From the NCBI RefSeq assembly GCF_004295125.1, contig NZ_CP036170.1:1607501-1671500 (forward strand): a DNA stretch of 64,000 nt. Reading direction: 5' to 3'. The notes beneath the pieces are model-generated. The model worked only from the letters and a program-made list of their open reading frames with translations. It was not told the DNA's origin and made no database searches. This document shows positions 8,600-16,884 of this stretch, in pieces; position 1 is the stretch's first letter, and each line of letters opens with the position of its first letter. The position numbers were made by a program, and so were the translations under genes. The stretch is from [Clostridium] scindens ATCC 35704. Its GTDB lineage: Bacteria > Bacillota > Clostridia > Lachnospirales > Lachnospiraceae.

Positions 8600-9238
8600 C
8601 CGATGGATGCCGCTTTGCAGTTCCTCAGCCCATTTCTGAAGGTTATAGGTTCTGCCTCCGAAAAGTTTGAGAATAACGCCGGTGGGATGATTCTCATTGG
8701 CAAATGCATTGGCTTCGTCCGTATCCACATGCATGGCAAGCGCAAATTGGGGACTGACGCGGACGATGACATCCGCAAAGATGAGGGATCGCTCATAACT
8801 TTCCATGATCACGAACACCTCGTCATTGTCTTTTACATTCATCTGGACAGCCTGTACAGGCGTCATGTGGATGTGCCTTTTGGCCACGATGACGCCGTGG
8901 TCCAGTTCGATGCTGCCCTTCGGGCCCATCAAGGTACAGCCGGGCGTGTCTTTCGTATCCCCGGACTGGCGTATGATTCCCGGAACCCCAAGCTTGCGGC
9001 TGTCCGTCATAGATATCTCCAGTTGGGTCTCCTTGCGGAAAGGCCCCAGTATGGCAACATTCTCAAACGAGCCTTTCGGCCCCCGGACGCTCAGCCGCTC
9101 CTTGGCCACGAACTGCCCGGGCTGGCTTAAGTCGGCTTTGTAGGTCAGTTCGCTGCCCTCGCCGAACAGTGCTTCAAAGTCATTGCGGCACATATGGATA
9201 TGCCGCGCGCTGGTTTCAATTGGTATTGCAACGCCCAT
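8594..9238 (-). CDS. pduL: Phosphate propanoyltransferase PduL
   Basis: The 214-residue protein matches PduL, a zinc phosphotransacylase unrelated to Pta that converts acyl-CoA and phosphate to acyl phosphate. The two PduL halves are visible: metal-binding SARHIHM (H13, H15) near the N terminus, a second AKRHIHMTP, and HVDTDEANA late in the second half. No N-terminal encapsulation helix of microcompartment PduL is evident, so it probably acts in the cytosol in acetate or propionate formation. The frame opens at a TTG at 9247, but AAAGGAG lies directly against that codon, whereas ATG 9238 has a 9-base spacing, so I start there. It converges with the TM1266-like gene. Confidence 0.9.
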   Translation of the reverse strand: MGVAIPIETSARHIHMCRNDFEALFGEGSELTYKADLSQPGQFVAKERLSVRGPKGSFENVAILGPFRKETQLEISMTDSRKLGVPGIIRQSGDTKDTPGCTLMGPKGSIELDHGVIVAKRHIHMTPVQAVQMNVKDNDEVFVIMESYERSLIFADVIVRVSPQFALAMHVDTDEANAFANENHPTGVILKLFGGRTYNLQKWAEELQSGIHRL

Positions 9239-9431
9239 ATATGACAACTCCTTTCATTGCGCGATCCTAGTATTCCTATTTTAGCAAAGTGTGCGGGCTT
9301 TTTCAATCGAAAGGCTTTCCTTTCTTCCTCAAAAGTCATATAATATGGAATATAACCAATTGGACGATCGGTACTGGCTGGATGACGAAGAATAAGGCAA
9401 ATCCTACAGGAATGTTTGGCATTTTGTCACG

Positions 9432-9460
9432 TTGACAAAGTGCCTTTTTCTATCTATAAT
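9432..9460 (+). promoter_or_regulatory. Consensus sigma-A promoter of glnA
   Basis: A perfect TTGACA (9432-9437) and TATAAT (9455-9460) are separated by 17 bases. Transcription should begin near 9467, only a few bases before the leader hairpins. A promoter this strong suggests that control of glnA is exerted after initiation. Confidence 0.85.
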
Positions 9461-9470
9461 TTAATATTGT

Positions 9471-9513
9471 AAAACAAAGGCGTTTTCATCATGGCATGAG
9501 AACGCCCATTTTT
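9471..9513 (+). promoter_or_regulatory. glnA leader: attenuator overlapping an ANTAR-type hexaloop hairpin
   Basis: GGCGTTTTCAT (9479-9489) pairs with ATGAGAACGCC (9496-9506) over 11 base pairs around a 6-base loop and is followed by CATTTTTAT, an intrinsic terminator 70 bases before glnA. Alternatively AAAAC (9471-9475) pairs with GTTTT (9482-9486) around hexaloop AAAGGC, which has A at position 1 and G at position 4, the loop identity reported for ANTAR RNA targets. The two folds use the same bases and exclude each other. The tip of the terminator is also a hexaloop (CATGGC) with G4 but not A1. The gene after glnA encodes an ANTAR protein. Confidence 0.6.
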
Positions 9514-9580
9514 ATATGCGAAAGTAACTAATAAAGGAAGGCAGGTTCTGAAAAAATACATATATCAGGAGGTTGAGGCA

Positions 9581-10912
9581 ATGAATTATTATACGAGAGC
9601 AGATATTTTAAGAATAGTAGAGGAAGAAGATGTGGGCTTCATACGCCTTCAGTTTACAGATATCTTCGGAGTCATGAAGAACGTCGCGATCACTGCCAGC
9701 CAGCTGGAAAAGGCGCTGGATCATCAGATTATGTTTGACGGGGCCTCAATCGAAGGCTTTGCGAGGATTGAAGAGTCTGACATGTATCTATACCCGGATC
9801 TTGATACCTTTGAAATATTTCCATGGAGGCCTCAGCAAGGGAAGGTAGCCCGTCTGATCTGTGATGTATATAAGCCGGATGGAACCATCTTTCAAAGTGA
9901 TCCCAGATATGTGCTGAAAAAGGTAATGTTCCAGGCAAAGTCAATGGGATTCGAATTCGATGTGGGGACGGAATGTGAATTCTTCCTGTTCCATACGGAT
10001 GACGATGGACTGCCAACGACTGTGACCCATGAAAGCGCGGGCTATTTCGATCTCGGGCCTCTGGACTTAGGAGAGAATGCGCGGCGTGATATGGTGCTGA
10101 CGCTGGAGGATATGGGATATGAGATCGAGGCATCCCATCATGAATCCGCTCCCGCGCAGCACGAGATTGATCTCCACTATGACGAGGCATTGGCTTCAGC
10201 GGACAGTATTATGACTTTTAAGTTGGTCGTAAAGACCATTGCCAGGCGCCATGGACTGCATGCTACATTTATGCCGAAGCCAAAGTCCGGTATAAATGGC
10301 TCAGGAATGCATATTAATATGTCTATGAGAAAAGACGGCATCAACATATTTCATGATTCAAAAGATCCCGCAGGATTAAGCAAGGAAGCCTATTGGTTCA
10401 TCGGCGGACTTATGAAGCATATGAAGGCCATCTGCTTTATCACCAATCCGGTGGTCAATTCTTATAAACGCCTGGTTCCAGGCTACGAGGCTCCAGTGTA
10501 CATTGCCTGGTCAGCCAGGAACAGGACGCCGCTGATCCGGATCCCCGATACCAGGGGAGATGCCGTAAGAGTCGAACTCAGAAGCCCTGACCCATCGGCC
10601 AATCCATATCTGGCGCTGGCGGTTTGCCTGGCGGCAGGGCTTGAGGGAATCCAAAATGAGATCATGCCGCCCAAGAGCGTTGACTGCAACATCTATGAGA
10701 TGTCCGAAGAAGAGAGGAAGGCTTCCGGGATAGAGATGCTTCCGGGAAGCCTTCTGGAAGCGGCCAGGGAATTTGAGAAGGATGCATTCATACAAAGCGT
10801 GCTGGGAGAAGATCTGTCTAAGAAATATATCGAGGCGAAGACAAGAGAATATGCAGATTACCGCGCCCAGGTCACGGATTGGGAGATAAGCAGATACCTG
10901 CACCGCCTGTAG
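9581..10912 (+). CDS. glnA: Type I glutamine synthetase (GSI-alpha)
   Basis: The 443-residue enzyme makes glutamine from glutamate, ammonia and ATP. Its length is that of the Gram-positive GSI-alpha class, which lacks the adenylylation loop of the enterobacterial enzyme. Visible signatures are [10 protein letters not shown] near residue 50, the metal ligands in GTECEFFLF, the central [13 protein letters not shown] and [17 protein letters not shown], and substrate-binding [15 protein letters not shown] 9581 follows AGGAGGTTGAGGCA. A consensus promoter and an attenuator precede it, and an ANTAR regulator follows 49 bases later; the glnA-ANTAR pair with leader antitermination is known in clostridia. 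Confidence 0.96.
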   Translation: MNYYTRADILRIVEEEDVGFIRLQFTDIFGVMKNVAITASQLEKALDHQIMFDGASIEGFARIEESDMYLYPDLDTFEIFPWRPQQGKVARLICDVYKPDGTIFQSDPRYVLKKVMFQAKSMGFEFDVGTECEFFLFHTDDDGLPTTVTHESAGYFDLGPLDLGENARRDMVLTLEDMGYEIEASHHESAPAQHEIDLHYDEALASADSIMTFKLVVKTIARRHGLHATFMPKPKSGINGSGMHINMSMRKDGINIFHDSKDPAGLSKEAYWFIGGLMKHMKAICFITNPVVNSYKRLVPGYEAPVYIAWSARNRTPLIRIPDTRGDAVRVELRSPDPSANPYLALAVCLAAGLEGIQNEIMPPKSVDCNIYEMSEEERKASGIEMLPGSLLEAAREFEKDAFIQSVLGEDLSKKYIEAKTREYADYRAQVTDWEISRYLHRL

Positions 10913-10961
10913 ACATTCCTGTTGGAACACGTAGACAAGGAGCAAAACAGGAGGTGTCAGC

Positions 10962-11510
10962 TTGGTAGGTATTATTGTCGTATTTCCCAATAAGGGCAAT
11001 GCAGCCAATATTCGGAACCTGCTGGTTCGCGGCGGCATGGATGTGACAGGAGCGTGTACCACAGGCGCCCAGGCACTGAACTATGCGGATGCCTTGGATG
11101 AAGGAATCGTGGTATGCGGTTATAAGTTAAAAGATATGATGTATACGGAACTGCGGGAATATCTTCCGGAGCAATTCGAGATGCTTCTGATCGCATCTGC
11201 GGATAAATGGAGCACAGGCATGATCAATGGCATTGTAGGGCTGTCAATGCCTGTTAAGGCATATGATCTGATGAATACCATGGATATGATGCTTCGCAAT
11301 ATAGGGCAAAGGAGAAGAAAGCGCAAGCTGGAACGAAAAACCAGAGACCCCAGGCAGTAGGAAGTGATCAGGCAGGCGAAAGAACTGCTAATGGCGCGCA
11401 ACAACATGTCGGAGGAAGAGGCCCACAGATATCTGCAAAAGAGCAGTATGGACAGCGGGACGAATATGGTAGAGACGGCCCAAATGGTGCTAAGCATCAT
11501 GGCCGAATAA
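10962..11510 (+). pseudogene. Receiver-like/ANTAR antiterminator interrupted by one in-frame TAG
   Basis: TTG 10962 follows CAGGAGGTG. The first 132 codons encode a degenerate receiver domain (GIIVVFPNKGNAANIRNLL; the usual phosphoacceptor Asp position reads VVCGYKL) and the start of the ANTAR linker. A TAG at 11358-11360 (codon 133) then stops the frame. The same frame continues without other damage to TAA 11510 and gives a complete ANTAR RNA-binding helix set: VIRQAKELLMARNNMSEEEA, HRYLQKSSMDSGTNMVETAQ. Read through, the protein has the normal length of about 182 residues. It follows glnA and is its likely leader antiterminator. It may be a recent nonsense allele, an assembly error or a suppressed codon. 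Confidence 0.82.
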
Positions 11511-11539
11511 GAAGAGTAGTCATAAAGGAGAGTATTGGT

Positions 11540-12373
11540 ATGAGATTTACAAAAATGCATGGTTTGGGGAACGATTATGTCTATGTGAATTGTTTCAAAG
11601 AGAAGGTGGAACATCCATCCGAGGTGGCCAGGTTCGTAAGCGACAGACACTTTGGGATTGGTTCGGATGGGTTGATCATGATCAATCCATCCAAAGTAGC
11701 GGATTTTGAGATGGAGATGTATAATGCGGATGGATCCAGGGGGGAGATGTGCGGCAACGGCATCCGCTGCGTGGCGAAGTATGTGTATGATTATGGGCTT
11801 ACGGATAAGACCAGCATATCTGTGGAGACCCTGGGAGGCATCAAATATCTGGATCTTACCGTCAAGGATGGCAAGGTCGCTCTTGTAAAAGTGGATATGG
11901 GAAAACCAGAACTTAAGCCGGAACGAATTCCTATCGTATCAGATGAAGAGCGCGTGGTGAACGAGCCGATCATCGTGGGAGGCATGGAATACCGGATGAC
12001 CGGGGTTTCCATGGGCAATCCCCATGTAGTCGTCTATGTGAAGGATCTTGAAGGAGTGAAAATCGAACATGTAGGCCCCAAATTCGAGAATCATGAGAGG
12101 TTCCCAAAAAGAGTCAATACGGAGTTCACCAAGGTTCTGGACCGCAAGACCGTAGAGATGCGCGTGTGGGAGAGAGGCTCCGGCGAGACTCTAGCCTGTG
12201 GAACCGGCGCCTGCGCAGTGGCGGTAGCCAGCATATTAAACGGGATGACGGAAGACCAGGTTACCGTGAAGCTGCTGGGCGGAGACCTCTTGATCGAGTG
12301 GGATCAGGAGGCTGGCAGAGTCTATATGACCGGGCCCGCCACCGTTGTATACGACGGGGAGATTGCAATATAA
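11540..12373 (+). CDS. dapF: Diaminopimelate epimerase
   Basis: The 277-residue enzyme interconverts LL- and meso-diaminopimelate without a cofactor for lysine and peptidoglycan synthesis. Both catalytic cysteines are in place: C71 in EMCGNGIRC and C220 in LACGTGACA, each in its conserved half of the two-fold barrel. The N terminus MRFTKMHGLGNDYVYV is typical. ATG 11540 follows AAGGAG. The dapL gene starts 33 bases after its stop, so dapF-dapL is an operon that supplies lysine by the aminotransferase route. Confidence 0.97.
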   Translation: MRFTKMHGLGNDYVYVNCFKEKVEHPSEVARFVSDRHFGIGSDGLIMINPSKVADFEMEMYNADGSRGEMCGNGIRCVAKYVYDYGLTDKTSISVETLGGIKYLDLTVKDGKVALVKVDMGKPELKPERIPIVSDEERVVNEPIIVGGMEYRMTGVSMGNPHVVVYVKDLEGVKIEHVGPKFENHERFPKRVNTEFTKVLDRKTVEMRVWERGSGETLACGTGACAVAVASILNGMTEDQVTVKLLGGDLLIEWDQEAGRVYMTGPATVVYDGEIAI

Positions 12374-12406
12374 ACAGACAAACATTATAAAAAAGGAGAC
12401 GGGAAG

Positions 12407-13621
12407 ATGTTTAAAGTAAATGATGATTACTTGAAGTTACCAGGAAGTTACCTCTTTTCCACGATTGGCAAAAAAGTGGCGGCTTTTCAGGAAGCCAATC
12501 CGGATCAGGACATTATCAGGCTTGGAATCGGCGATGTGACTCAGCCGTTGGCGCCGGCGATCATTGACGCCCTCCACGGCGCGGTAGATGAAATGGCCCA
12601 TGCAGAGACCTTTCATGGATATGCCCCGGACTTGGGATACGAGTTCCTAAGAAGCGCCATGGCAAAGAATGATTACCAGGACAAGGGATGCGATATAAAG
12701 GCAGACGAGATATTCATCTCAGACGGAGCGAAATGCGATTCCGGAAACATCCAGGAAATATTCGCGAAGGATAATAAGATTGCCGTATGCGACCCGGTCT
12801 ATCCCGTCTATGTAGATACGAACGTAATGGCCGGGCGTACCGGAGTCTATGACCAGAAAGCGGAGACATGGAGCGATGTGATCTACATGCCTTGTACGAA
12901 AGAGACCGGATTTGCGCCCCAGCTGCCGAAAGAAACGCCGGATATCATCTATCTGTGCTTCCCGAATAACCCTACCGGATCTACCATTACCAAGGCTCAG
13001 CTGCAGGAATGGGTGGACTATGCCAATAAGGCGGGCGCAGTCATCATCTATGACGCGGCCTATGAAGCATACATTAGTGAAGCGGACGTGCCGCATACCA
13101 TCTATGAGTGTGAAGGCGCAAGAACCTGTGCGATTGAGCTTCGAAGCTTCTCCAAGAATGCCGGATTCACAGGCGTAAGGCTTGGGGCTACCGTGATTCC
13201 TAAGGATCTGATATGCAAAGACGTGATGCTGCATTCCCTGTGGGCGAGACGGCACGGAACCAAGTATAACGGCGCCCCATATATTGTCCAGAAGGCCGGG
13301 GAGGCAGTGTATTCCGAAGCCGGAAAGGCACAGTTAAAAGAACAGGTTGCCTATTATATGAAGAATGCCGCCGTCATCTACGAAGGGCTTAAGGAGGCAG
13401 GTTACAACGTGTCAGGAGGCGTGAACGCGCCGTATATCTGGCTGGAGACGCCGAAAGGGATGACTTCCTGGGAATTCTTTGACTATCTGCTGGAAAGGGC
13501 CAATGTGGTAGGAACGCCGGGCTCCGGGTTCGGGCCAAGCGGCGAGGGATATTTCCGTCTCACTGCCTTTGGATCTTATGAAAATACAGTCCGTGCGATC
13601 GAACGGATTAAGAAGATATAG
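12407..13621 (+). CDS. dapL: LL-diaminopimelate aminotransferase
   Basis: The 404-residue fold-type I PLP enzyme converts tetrahydrodipicolinate and glutamate directly to LL-diaminopimelate, bypassing the succinylase and acetylase steps. The PLP-binding lysine is K250 in RSFSKNAGFTGVRLG; upstream are the conserved CFPNNPTGS and IYDAAYEAYI segments. The start MFKVNDDYLKLPGSYLFSTI is diagnostic of DapL. ATG 12407 follows AAGGAGACGGG. With dapF it completes a short diaminopimelate branch. Confidence 0.96.
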   Translation: MFKVNDDYLKLPGSYLFSTIGKKVAAFQEANPDQDIIRLGIGDVTQPLAPAIIDALHGAVDEMAHAETFHGYAPDLGYEFLRSAMAKNDYQDKGCDIKADEIFISDGAKCDSGNIQEIFAKDNKIAVCDPVYPVYVDTNVMAGRTGVYDQKAETWSDVIYMPCTKETGFAPQLPKETPDIIYLCFPNNPTGSTITKAQLQEWVDYANKAGAVIIYDAAYEAYISEADVPHTIYECEGARTCAIELRSFSKNAGFTGVRLGATVIPKDLICKDVMLHSLWARRHGTKYNGAPYIVQKAGEAVYSEAGKAQLKEQVAYYMKNAAVIYEGLKEAGYNVSGGVNAPYIWLETPKGMTSWEFFDYLLERANVVGTPGSGFGPSGEGYFRLTAFGSYENTVRAIERIKKI

Positions 13622-13719
13622 CCTAATAGCGGCCTTGCCTGGAACTACGAGCTGTACACGCAGGCCAACAAGAGGCGCGAGAAGCGAAAAAAAGAGGGGG
13701 AGATCATGAGATATGCGGA

Positions 13720-13744
13720 ATACCCCGGAATAGTTCCGGGGTAT
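13720..13744 (+). terminator. 11-bp hairpin between convergent dapL and ymaF-like gene
   Basis: ATACCCCGGAA (13720-13730) pairs with TTCCGGGGTAT (13734-13744) around a 3-base loop. No U-tract follows on either strand, so it may work as a transcription end or roadblock for both converging genes, or be a mobile-element relic. Just before it, 13622-13720 holds an open stretch without a start codon. Confidence 0.45.
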
Positions 13745-13751
13745 CCATAGA

Positions 13752-14099
13752 CTATTTGCACTCGAAGTCGATAGGACTGTCGATAAGCGTTGCAGCCTGA
13801 AATTTATGCTTATGGTTATCTTCCTCTTCGGTAAAGTCTTTGATGAAGTGAACATGCTTGCCGTTTCCTACGTCAATTGCGCCGGAGGTTTTCCCGCAGA
13901 ATTCATGGAAATGTTCGTCTGAGAAGTCGGTGCGGAATTTCACTTCATGGAAGTGGTCATGCTCATTGTGGTAGATAGCCTCGCCGGTTACGGTACAGAA
14001 TCTATGATTATGGCAATCGCCGCATTCATTAAAAATTTTTGTGCTTCCGGTCAGTTCATGAACATGTTTCTGGTCTTTGCAATAATTTTGATTATACAT
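13752..14099 (-). CDS. YmaF family protein
   Basis: The 115-residue protein is rich in His and Cys in a regular pattern (KHVHELTGSTK, CHNHRFCTVTGEAI, HDHFHEVKF, KHVHFIKDF), which is the YmaF family of Firmicutes. The function is unknown; the H-x-H strands suggest metal binding or a surface protein, and Bacillus YmaF has no assigned role. ATG 14099 follows AAGGAG with an 8-base spacing. It is one of four small minus-strand genes with good ribosome sites scattered through the decayed patch at 13.6-16.1 kb. Confidence 0.75.
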   Translation of the reverse strand: MYNQNYCKDQKHVHELTGSTKIFNECGDCHNHRFCTVTGEAIYHNEHDHFHEVKFRTDFSDEHFHEFCGKTSGAIDVGNGKHVHFIKDFTEEEDNHKHKFQAATLIDSPIDFECK

Positions 14100-14206
14100 T
14101 TTGAAATCTCCTTTTTCTTTTAAAATATGATAAAGGGGAATAGGTTGTGAAAGTGAAGGTAGAAGGTGGATTAACTTAGGGTTTAATTAAATAACAGAAA
14201 GGAAAC

Positions 14207-14805
14207 GGAGCATCGACTGGCATAGAGATGGCAACGGGATATAGTGTTGACATTGCAATAAATCACGACCCGGAGGCTATACGGATGCATAAGGCAAATC
14301 ATCCTAATACAAGGGATTATTGTGAGAACGTCTGGGACGTGGATCCAGTAAAGGTCTGCAATGGTAGTCCGGTGGGATTGGCATGGTTTTCACCAGACTG
14401 CAAGCATTTTTCAAAGGCTAAGGGCGGCAAGCCAAAGGATAAAAACATCCGCGACAGTAAGACCGCGTTACCAACGGTAACATCATGGGACCATAACAGC
14501 CAAGGATAGGTTCGGACTAGTCACTATCGAAGGTGTAGATTACCAGATAGCTGATATTAGTTTGCGGATGCTGGAACCGCGAACTATATGGATGCCAGGG
14601 ATTTCCGGATGATTATATAATTGACCGTGATTATACAGGCAAGACCTATCCAAGGTCAGAGCAGGTAAAGCGGTGCGGTAATGCGGTATGTCCACCAATT
14701 CCAGCCGCACTGGTTAAAGCGAACCTGCCAGAGTTATGTGTAACTAAGCGAAATGGAAACATGAGGATATTCGAGGAAAAAACAGGTCAGATGAGATTTG
14801 TGTAA
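14207..14805 (+). pseudogene. Phage-type C5 cytosine methyltransferase remnant
   Basis: Fragments of a DNA (cytosine-5) methyltransferase lie in order. GASTGIEMATGYSVDIAIN (SAM-binding motif I region) opens at 14207 without a start codon. LAWFSPDCKHFSKAKGG follows near 14365, where the catalytic loop (PCQ in other enzymes) reads PDC, as in phage enzymes. After a jump and frame change near 14500, LRMLEPRELYGCQGFPDDYI and KRCGNAVCPPIPAALVKANL (motifs IX-X region) run to TAA 14805, with some interruption. The target-recognition part is missing. The gene is dead and marks prophage or mobile DNA. Confidence 0.75.
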
Positions 14806-14869
14806 TAGGTTTCGGGAAGTTTGATTGGGGGAAAAAAACGGAGCTGCCGAAACAGCCCCGTCAATATCA

Positions 14870-15079
14870 TTACCAAGACCGATAGCGGTCACATCTGCCC
14901 CAGCGGTCACGGTCATCGCGGTCACATCTGCCCCAGCGGTCACGGTCATCGCGGTCACATCTGCCCCAGTGGCCACGGTCATCGCGGTCACATCTGTCCC
15001 AGCGGTCACGGTCATGGCAAGGATTGCAGTTGCGTCTGCGGTTATTTTCCCAAGATGAATCATTAAAATTATCAGTCAT
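14870..15079 (-). CDS. Small Asp/Arg/Cys-rich repeat protein
   Basis: A 69-residue protein starts at ATG 15079, preceded by AAAGGA with an 8-base spacing. After MTDNFNDSSWENNRRRNC it consists of four copies of an 11-residue unit of the type CDRDDRDRWGR, encoded by the 33-bp tandem repeat, and ends with YRSW. I do not recognise the family. The alternating acidic and basic residues with one Cys per unit resemble clostridial spore-coat or surface peptides. The opposite strand is also open across the repeat, but the frame here has the best ribosome site and matches the orientation of its small neighbours. Confidence 0.5.
   Translation of the reverse strand: MTDNFNDSSWENNRRRNCNPCHDRDRWDRCDRDDRGHWGRCDRDDRDRWGRCDRDDRDRWGRCDRYRSW
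14886..15017. repeat. Four tandem copies of a 33-bp unit
   Basis: Units begin at 14886, 14919, 14952 and 14985 and open with CGGTCACATCTG. Units 1 and 2 are identical, unit 3 differs by two bases and unit 4 by two. The period is a multiple of three and all units lie inside the minus-strand small gene, so this is a coding minisatellite. Confidence 0.93.
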
Positions 15080-15165
15080 TTCTAAAATCCTTTTTTATTT
15101 AAAATATGCGGGGGGTGAAAAAGAGTGAAAATTAGAACTAAGCTTATATTTAGTGGAGGTGGAAC

Positions 15166-15318
15166 ATGAAATTGAGTAGAACAGTGGATAATCTAAGATT
15201 TATGGAAAATGAATTAAAAAGAGAGCATGGTAAAAAACCAAAGCATGAGACTCTGGTTAGAATCAGAACGTTTGAAAATGCAATAAAGGAACTAATGGAA
15301 AGAGATGGATTCCGGTAA
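15166..15318 (+). CDS. Small hypothetical protein (50 aa)
   Basis: ATG 15166 follows TGGAGGTGGAAC, a strong ribosome site, and the frame runs 50 codons to TAA 15316-15318. The product (MKLSRTVDNLRFMENELKRE at the N terminus, ending MERDGFR) is basic and predicted helical, with no domain I recognise. It may belong to the decayed mobile element that surrounds it. Confidence 0.45.
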   Translation: MKLSRTVDNLRFMENELKREHGKKPKHETLVRIRTFENAIKELMERDGFR

Positions 15319-15429
15319 CGGAGCGGATACCAGAGGTTGGAATATATCTTGTGACTTGTGATATTCAGTAAAGGTAATGAGGTTTAAGGAGTCGGAAGAT
15401 ACGCTTATACTACCAGAACCATGTCATAC

Positions 15430-15594
15430 CTAATCTTTATTTTTACACGCTGCCTGTCTAGCGATAATAACTCCTAGCATATCTCCAAGTGCTGTGAGAC
15501 TGGTAGCAAGTACAGAAAGTTCATCTTCGGAAAGACATTCGGAAAGTTTACAGGCAATTATAGAGAGAAAATATAAATCCGCACAGTTATTCAT
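15430..15594 (-). CDS. DUF6774-like small protein
   Basis: The frame is open from 15693, but the conserved part begins at ATG 15594 (MNNCADLYFLSIIACKLSEC), giving 54 residues. The pattern LSECLSEDELSVLATSLTAL, then GDMLGVIIARQAA, is that of the DUF6774 group found in Firmicutes; its function is unknown. The ribosome site is weak (AAGG, 11 bases upstream). Confidence 0.5.
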   Translation of the reverse strand: MNNCADLYFLSIIACKLSECLSEDELSVLATSLTALGDMLGVIIARQAACKNKD

Positions 15595-15765
15595 GATGGG
15601 AAGTACCTTAAAAGCATTTTGGTATATGATATGTTGAATGAGAGGATAAAGTGATAGGTATTTAGAGAATAAAAGGAGTATTGAAAATGGCAAGTATTTA
15701 GTGCCTAAGCGATTATCGTTGCGAAAGAAAAAATGTATGTAAGTAGGGCACAGTAGCCCTACAGT

Positions 15766-16071
15766 TTAAGATTCACATTCTGGCTTGTGATGTGGCTTAT
15801 CACAGTTATCAAGAATCGGATTTATCAAATCCAGTTTTGTCTTCAAGACGGTTTCGAGGGTGATAAGTTTATCGACCATATTTTCAACAGATTTGTTGAT
15901 TTCGATCAATTCTTTTAAATTGCAGCTGAGAGAAATTCCTTTTTGAAGTTTTTCTCCTTCAGCGTTTAGAATGTGGGATATGGCGGTTTCTTCCAGGGCA
16001 ATAGACTGGAGAAGGGAAGATGCAGCGCAGCATTTGTCAATGTGCTCACATTCAATTTTTGGCATACTCAT
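15766..16071 (-). CDS. Small Cys-containing protein, possible spore-surface protein
   Basis: The 101-residue protein starts at ATG 16071 behind AAAGGAG (8-base spacing). It contains SIALEETAISHILNAEGEKL, a segment I associate with short clostridial proteins and with the C-terminal parts of some collagen-like exosporium proteins, followed by an amphipathic helix and a Cys/His tail (CDKPHHKPECES). The function is not established. It is transcribed like the YmaF-like, repeat and DUF6774-like genes to its left, though each is separated by 170 bases or more. Confidence 0.5.
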   Translation of the reverse strand: MSMPKIECEHIDKCCAASSLLQSIALEETAISHILNAEGEKLQKGISLSCNLKELIEINKSVENMVDKLITLETVLKTKLDLINPILDNCDKPHHKPECES

Positions 16072-16438
16072 ATAGGTTTCTCCTTTATTTTAAAATCTAT
16101 ATATTGTATGCGAGACAGTTGGAAAGTGCTATTTATAAAATGGGCGTTTAGATAACAAAAAATAGCCAGCCGGCCTGCAGATAAATTGGTGGTATAAATC
16201 AGGCCCATGTACTGGCAACACAATTATTATAATACGACAAGCCTGAAAAGGCAAACAGAACAAACGAAGGGAATGGAGATGATAGATTGAAGAGGCAGAA
16301 GAGGGACAGGCATACGCTTGAGAGCGATCGGAACAGCGATCCCGGGGAAAAGGCAAGGGAGCGGATACGCCGGCCAGCCTAGCCCCTGGGGAGTTATCCT
16401 TCTAGGCAAGGCTAGTGATCAGGAGCCAGGGCAGGAAG
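16072..16438 (+). other. Gene-free stretch of decayed sequence
   Basis: I see no convincing gene in these 367 bases. The first part should hold the promoter of the minus-strand gene ending at 15766. The rest is interrupted in all frames and leads into the phage-like remnant. Confidence 0.4.
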
Positions 16439-16720
16439 ATGGAGCATAAGACGGTAGAGGAGTATATCAGGTATAAGGGGATGTTGCGTATTGGACAAGA
16501 AGATACTGAATGACTACATTTAGAGCCGAAAGACCGTGATTGATAAGGTGAGGGGAAGCAATCCGGACTTCCCGTATCAGCCGCAGAGTTTCGAGATTGC
16601 CGGGACAACCGATACTTACGCCAATGCCGATCTGATCCGGAGCGAAGAGCACATCCCTATCTTGATGCGGATCAAAAGAGCAAACTGCATGATGAGTTGC
16701 CGAAATACCTGATTGAACAG
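16439..16720 (+). pseudogene. Remnant of a phage-type late transcription regulator (ArpU/DUF1492-like)
   Basis: Pieces of one protein can be followed across a frameshift and a nonsense codon: MEHKTVEEYIRYKGMLRI from ATG 16439, then LDKKILNDYI, a TAG, and SRKTVIDKVRGSNPDFPYQ followed by PQSFEIAG. Phage sigma-like and ArpU-type regulators carry a similar NPDFPY-x-PQ-F segment. The family is recognised from this motif only, so the name is tentative; the damage is clear. Confidence 0.5.
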
Positions 16721-16884
16721 AACGAGTTCCGCCGCAGCATAACCCTTAACAAGAGAGTGATATGAAAAGCAGTACTAAAGGCGAAATGAAAAGTGATATG
16801 AAAAATGAAATGAATGCCATATCACTTTTGGCAAGGCTACCTACATATTTGCCGCAGATTATGCTGCTTAGGAGGGGGAACAAG

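Noticed and set aside
11358-11360. Pyrrolysine or selenocysteine-like recoding of the TAG in the ANTAR gene
   Set aside because: No pyl genes or special RNA element are visible in the window and ANTAR proteins are not known to use such residues; a nonsense mutation or error is simpler.
14886-15017. CRISPR array
   Set aside because: The 33-bp units are contiguous with no spacers, the period is a multiple of three and a gene with a ribosome site runs through them.
14734-15063. 109-residue Thr/Ala/Val-rich minus-strand ORF and two plus-strand ORFs over the same repeat
   Set aside because: They are open only because the repeat unit is a multiple of three; none has a ribosome site as good as the minus-strand frame starting at 15079.
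16762-16884. Extension of the small peptide gene to a 69-residue protein
   Set aside because: The upstream ATG lacks a ribosome site and the region is a run of repeated AAATGAAAA-type sequence; only the part from GTG 16885 has support.
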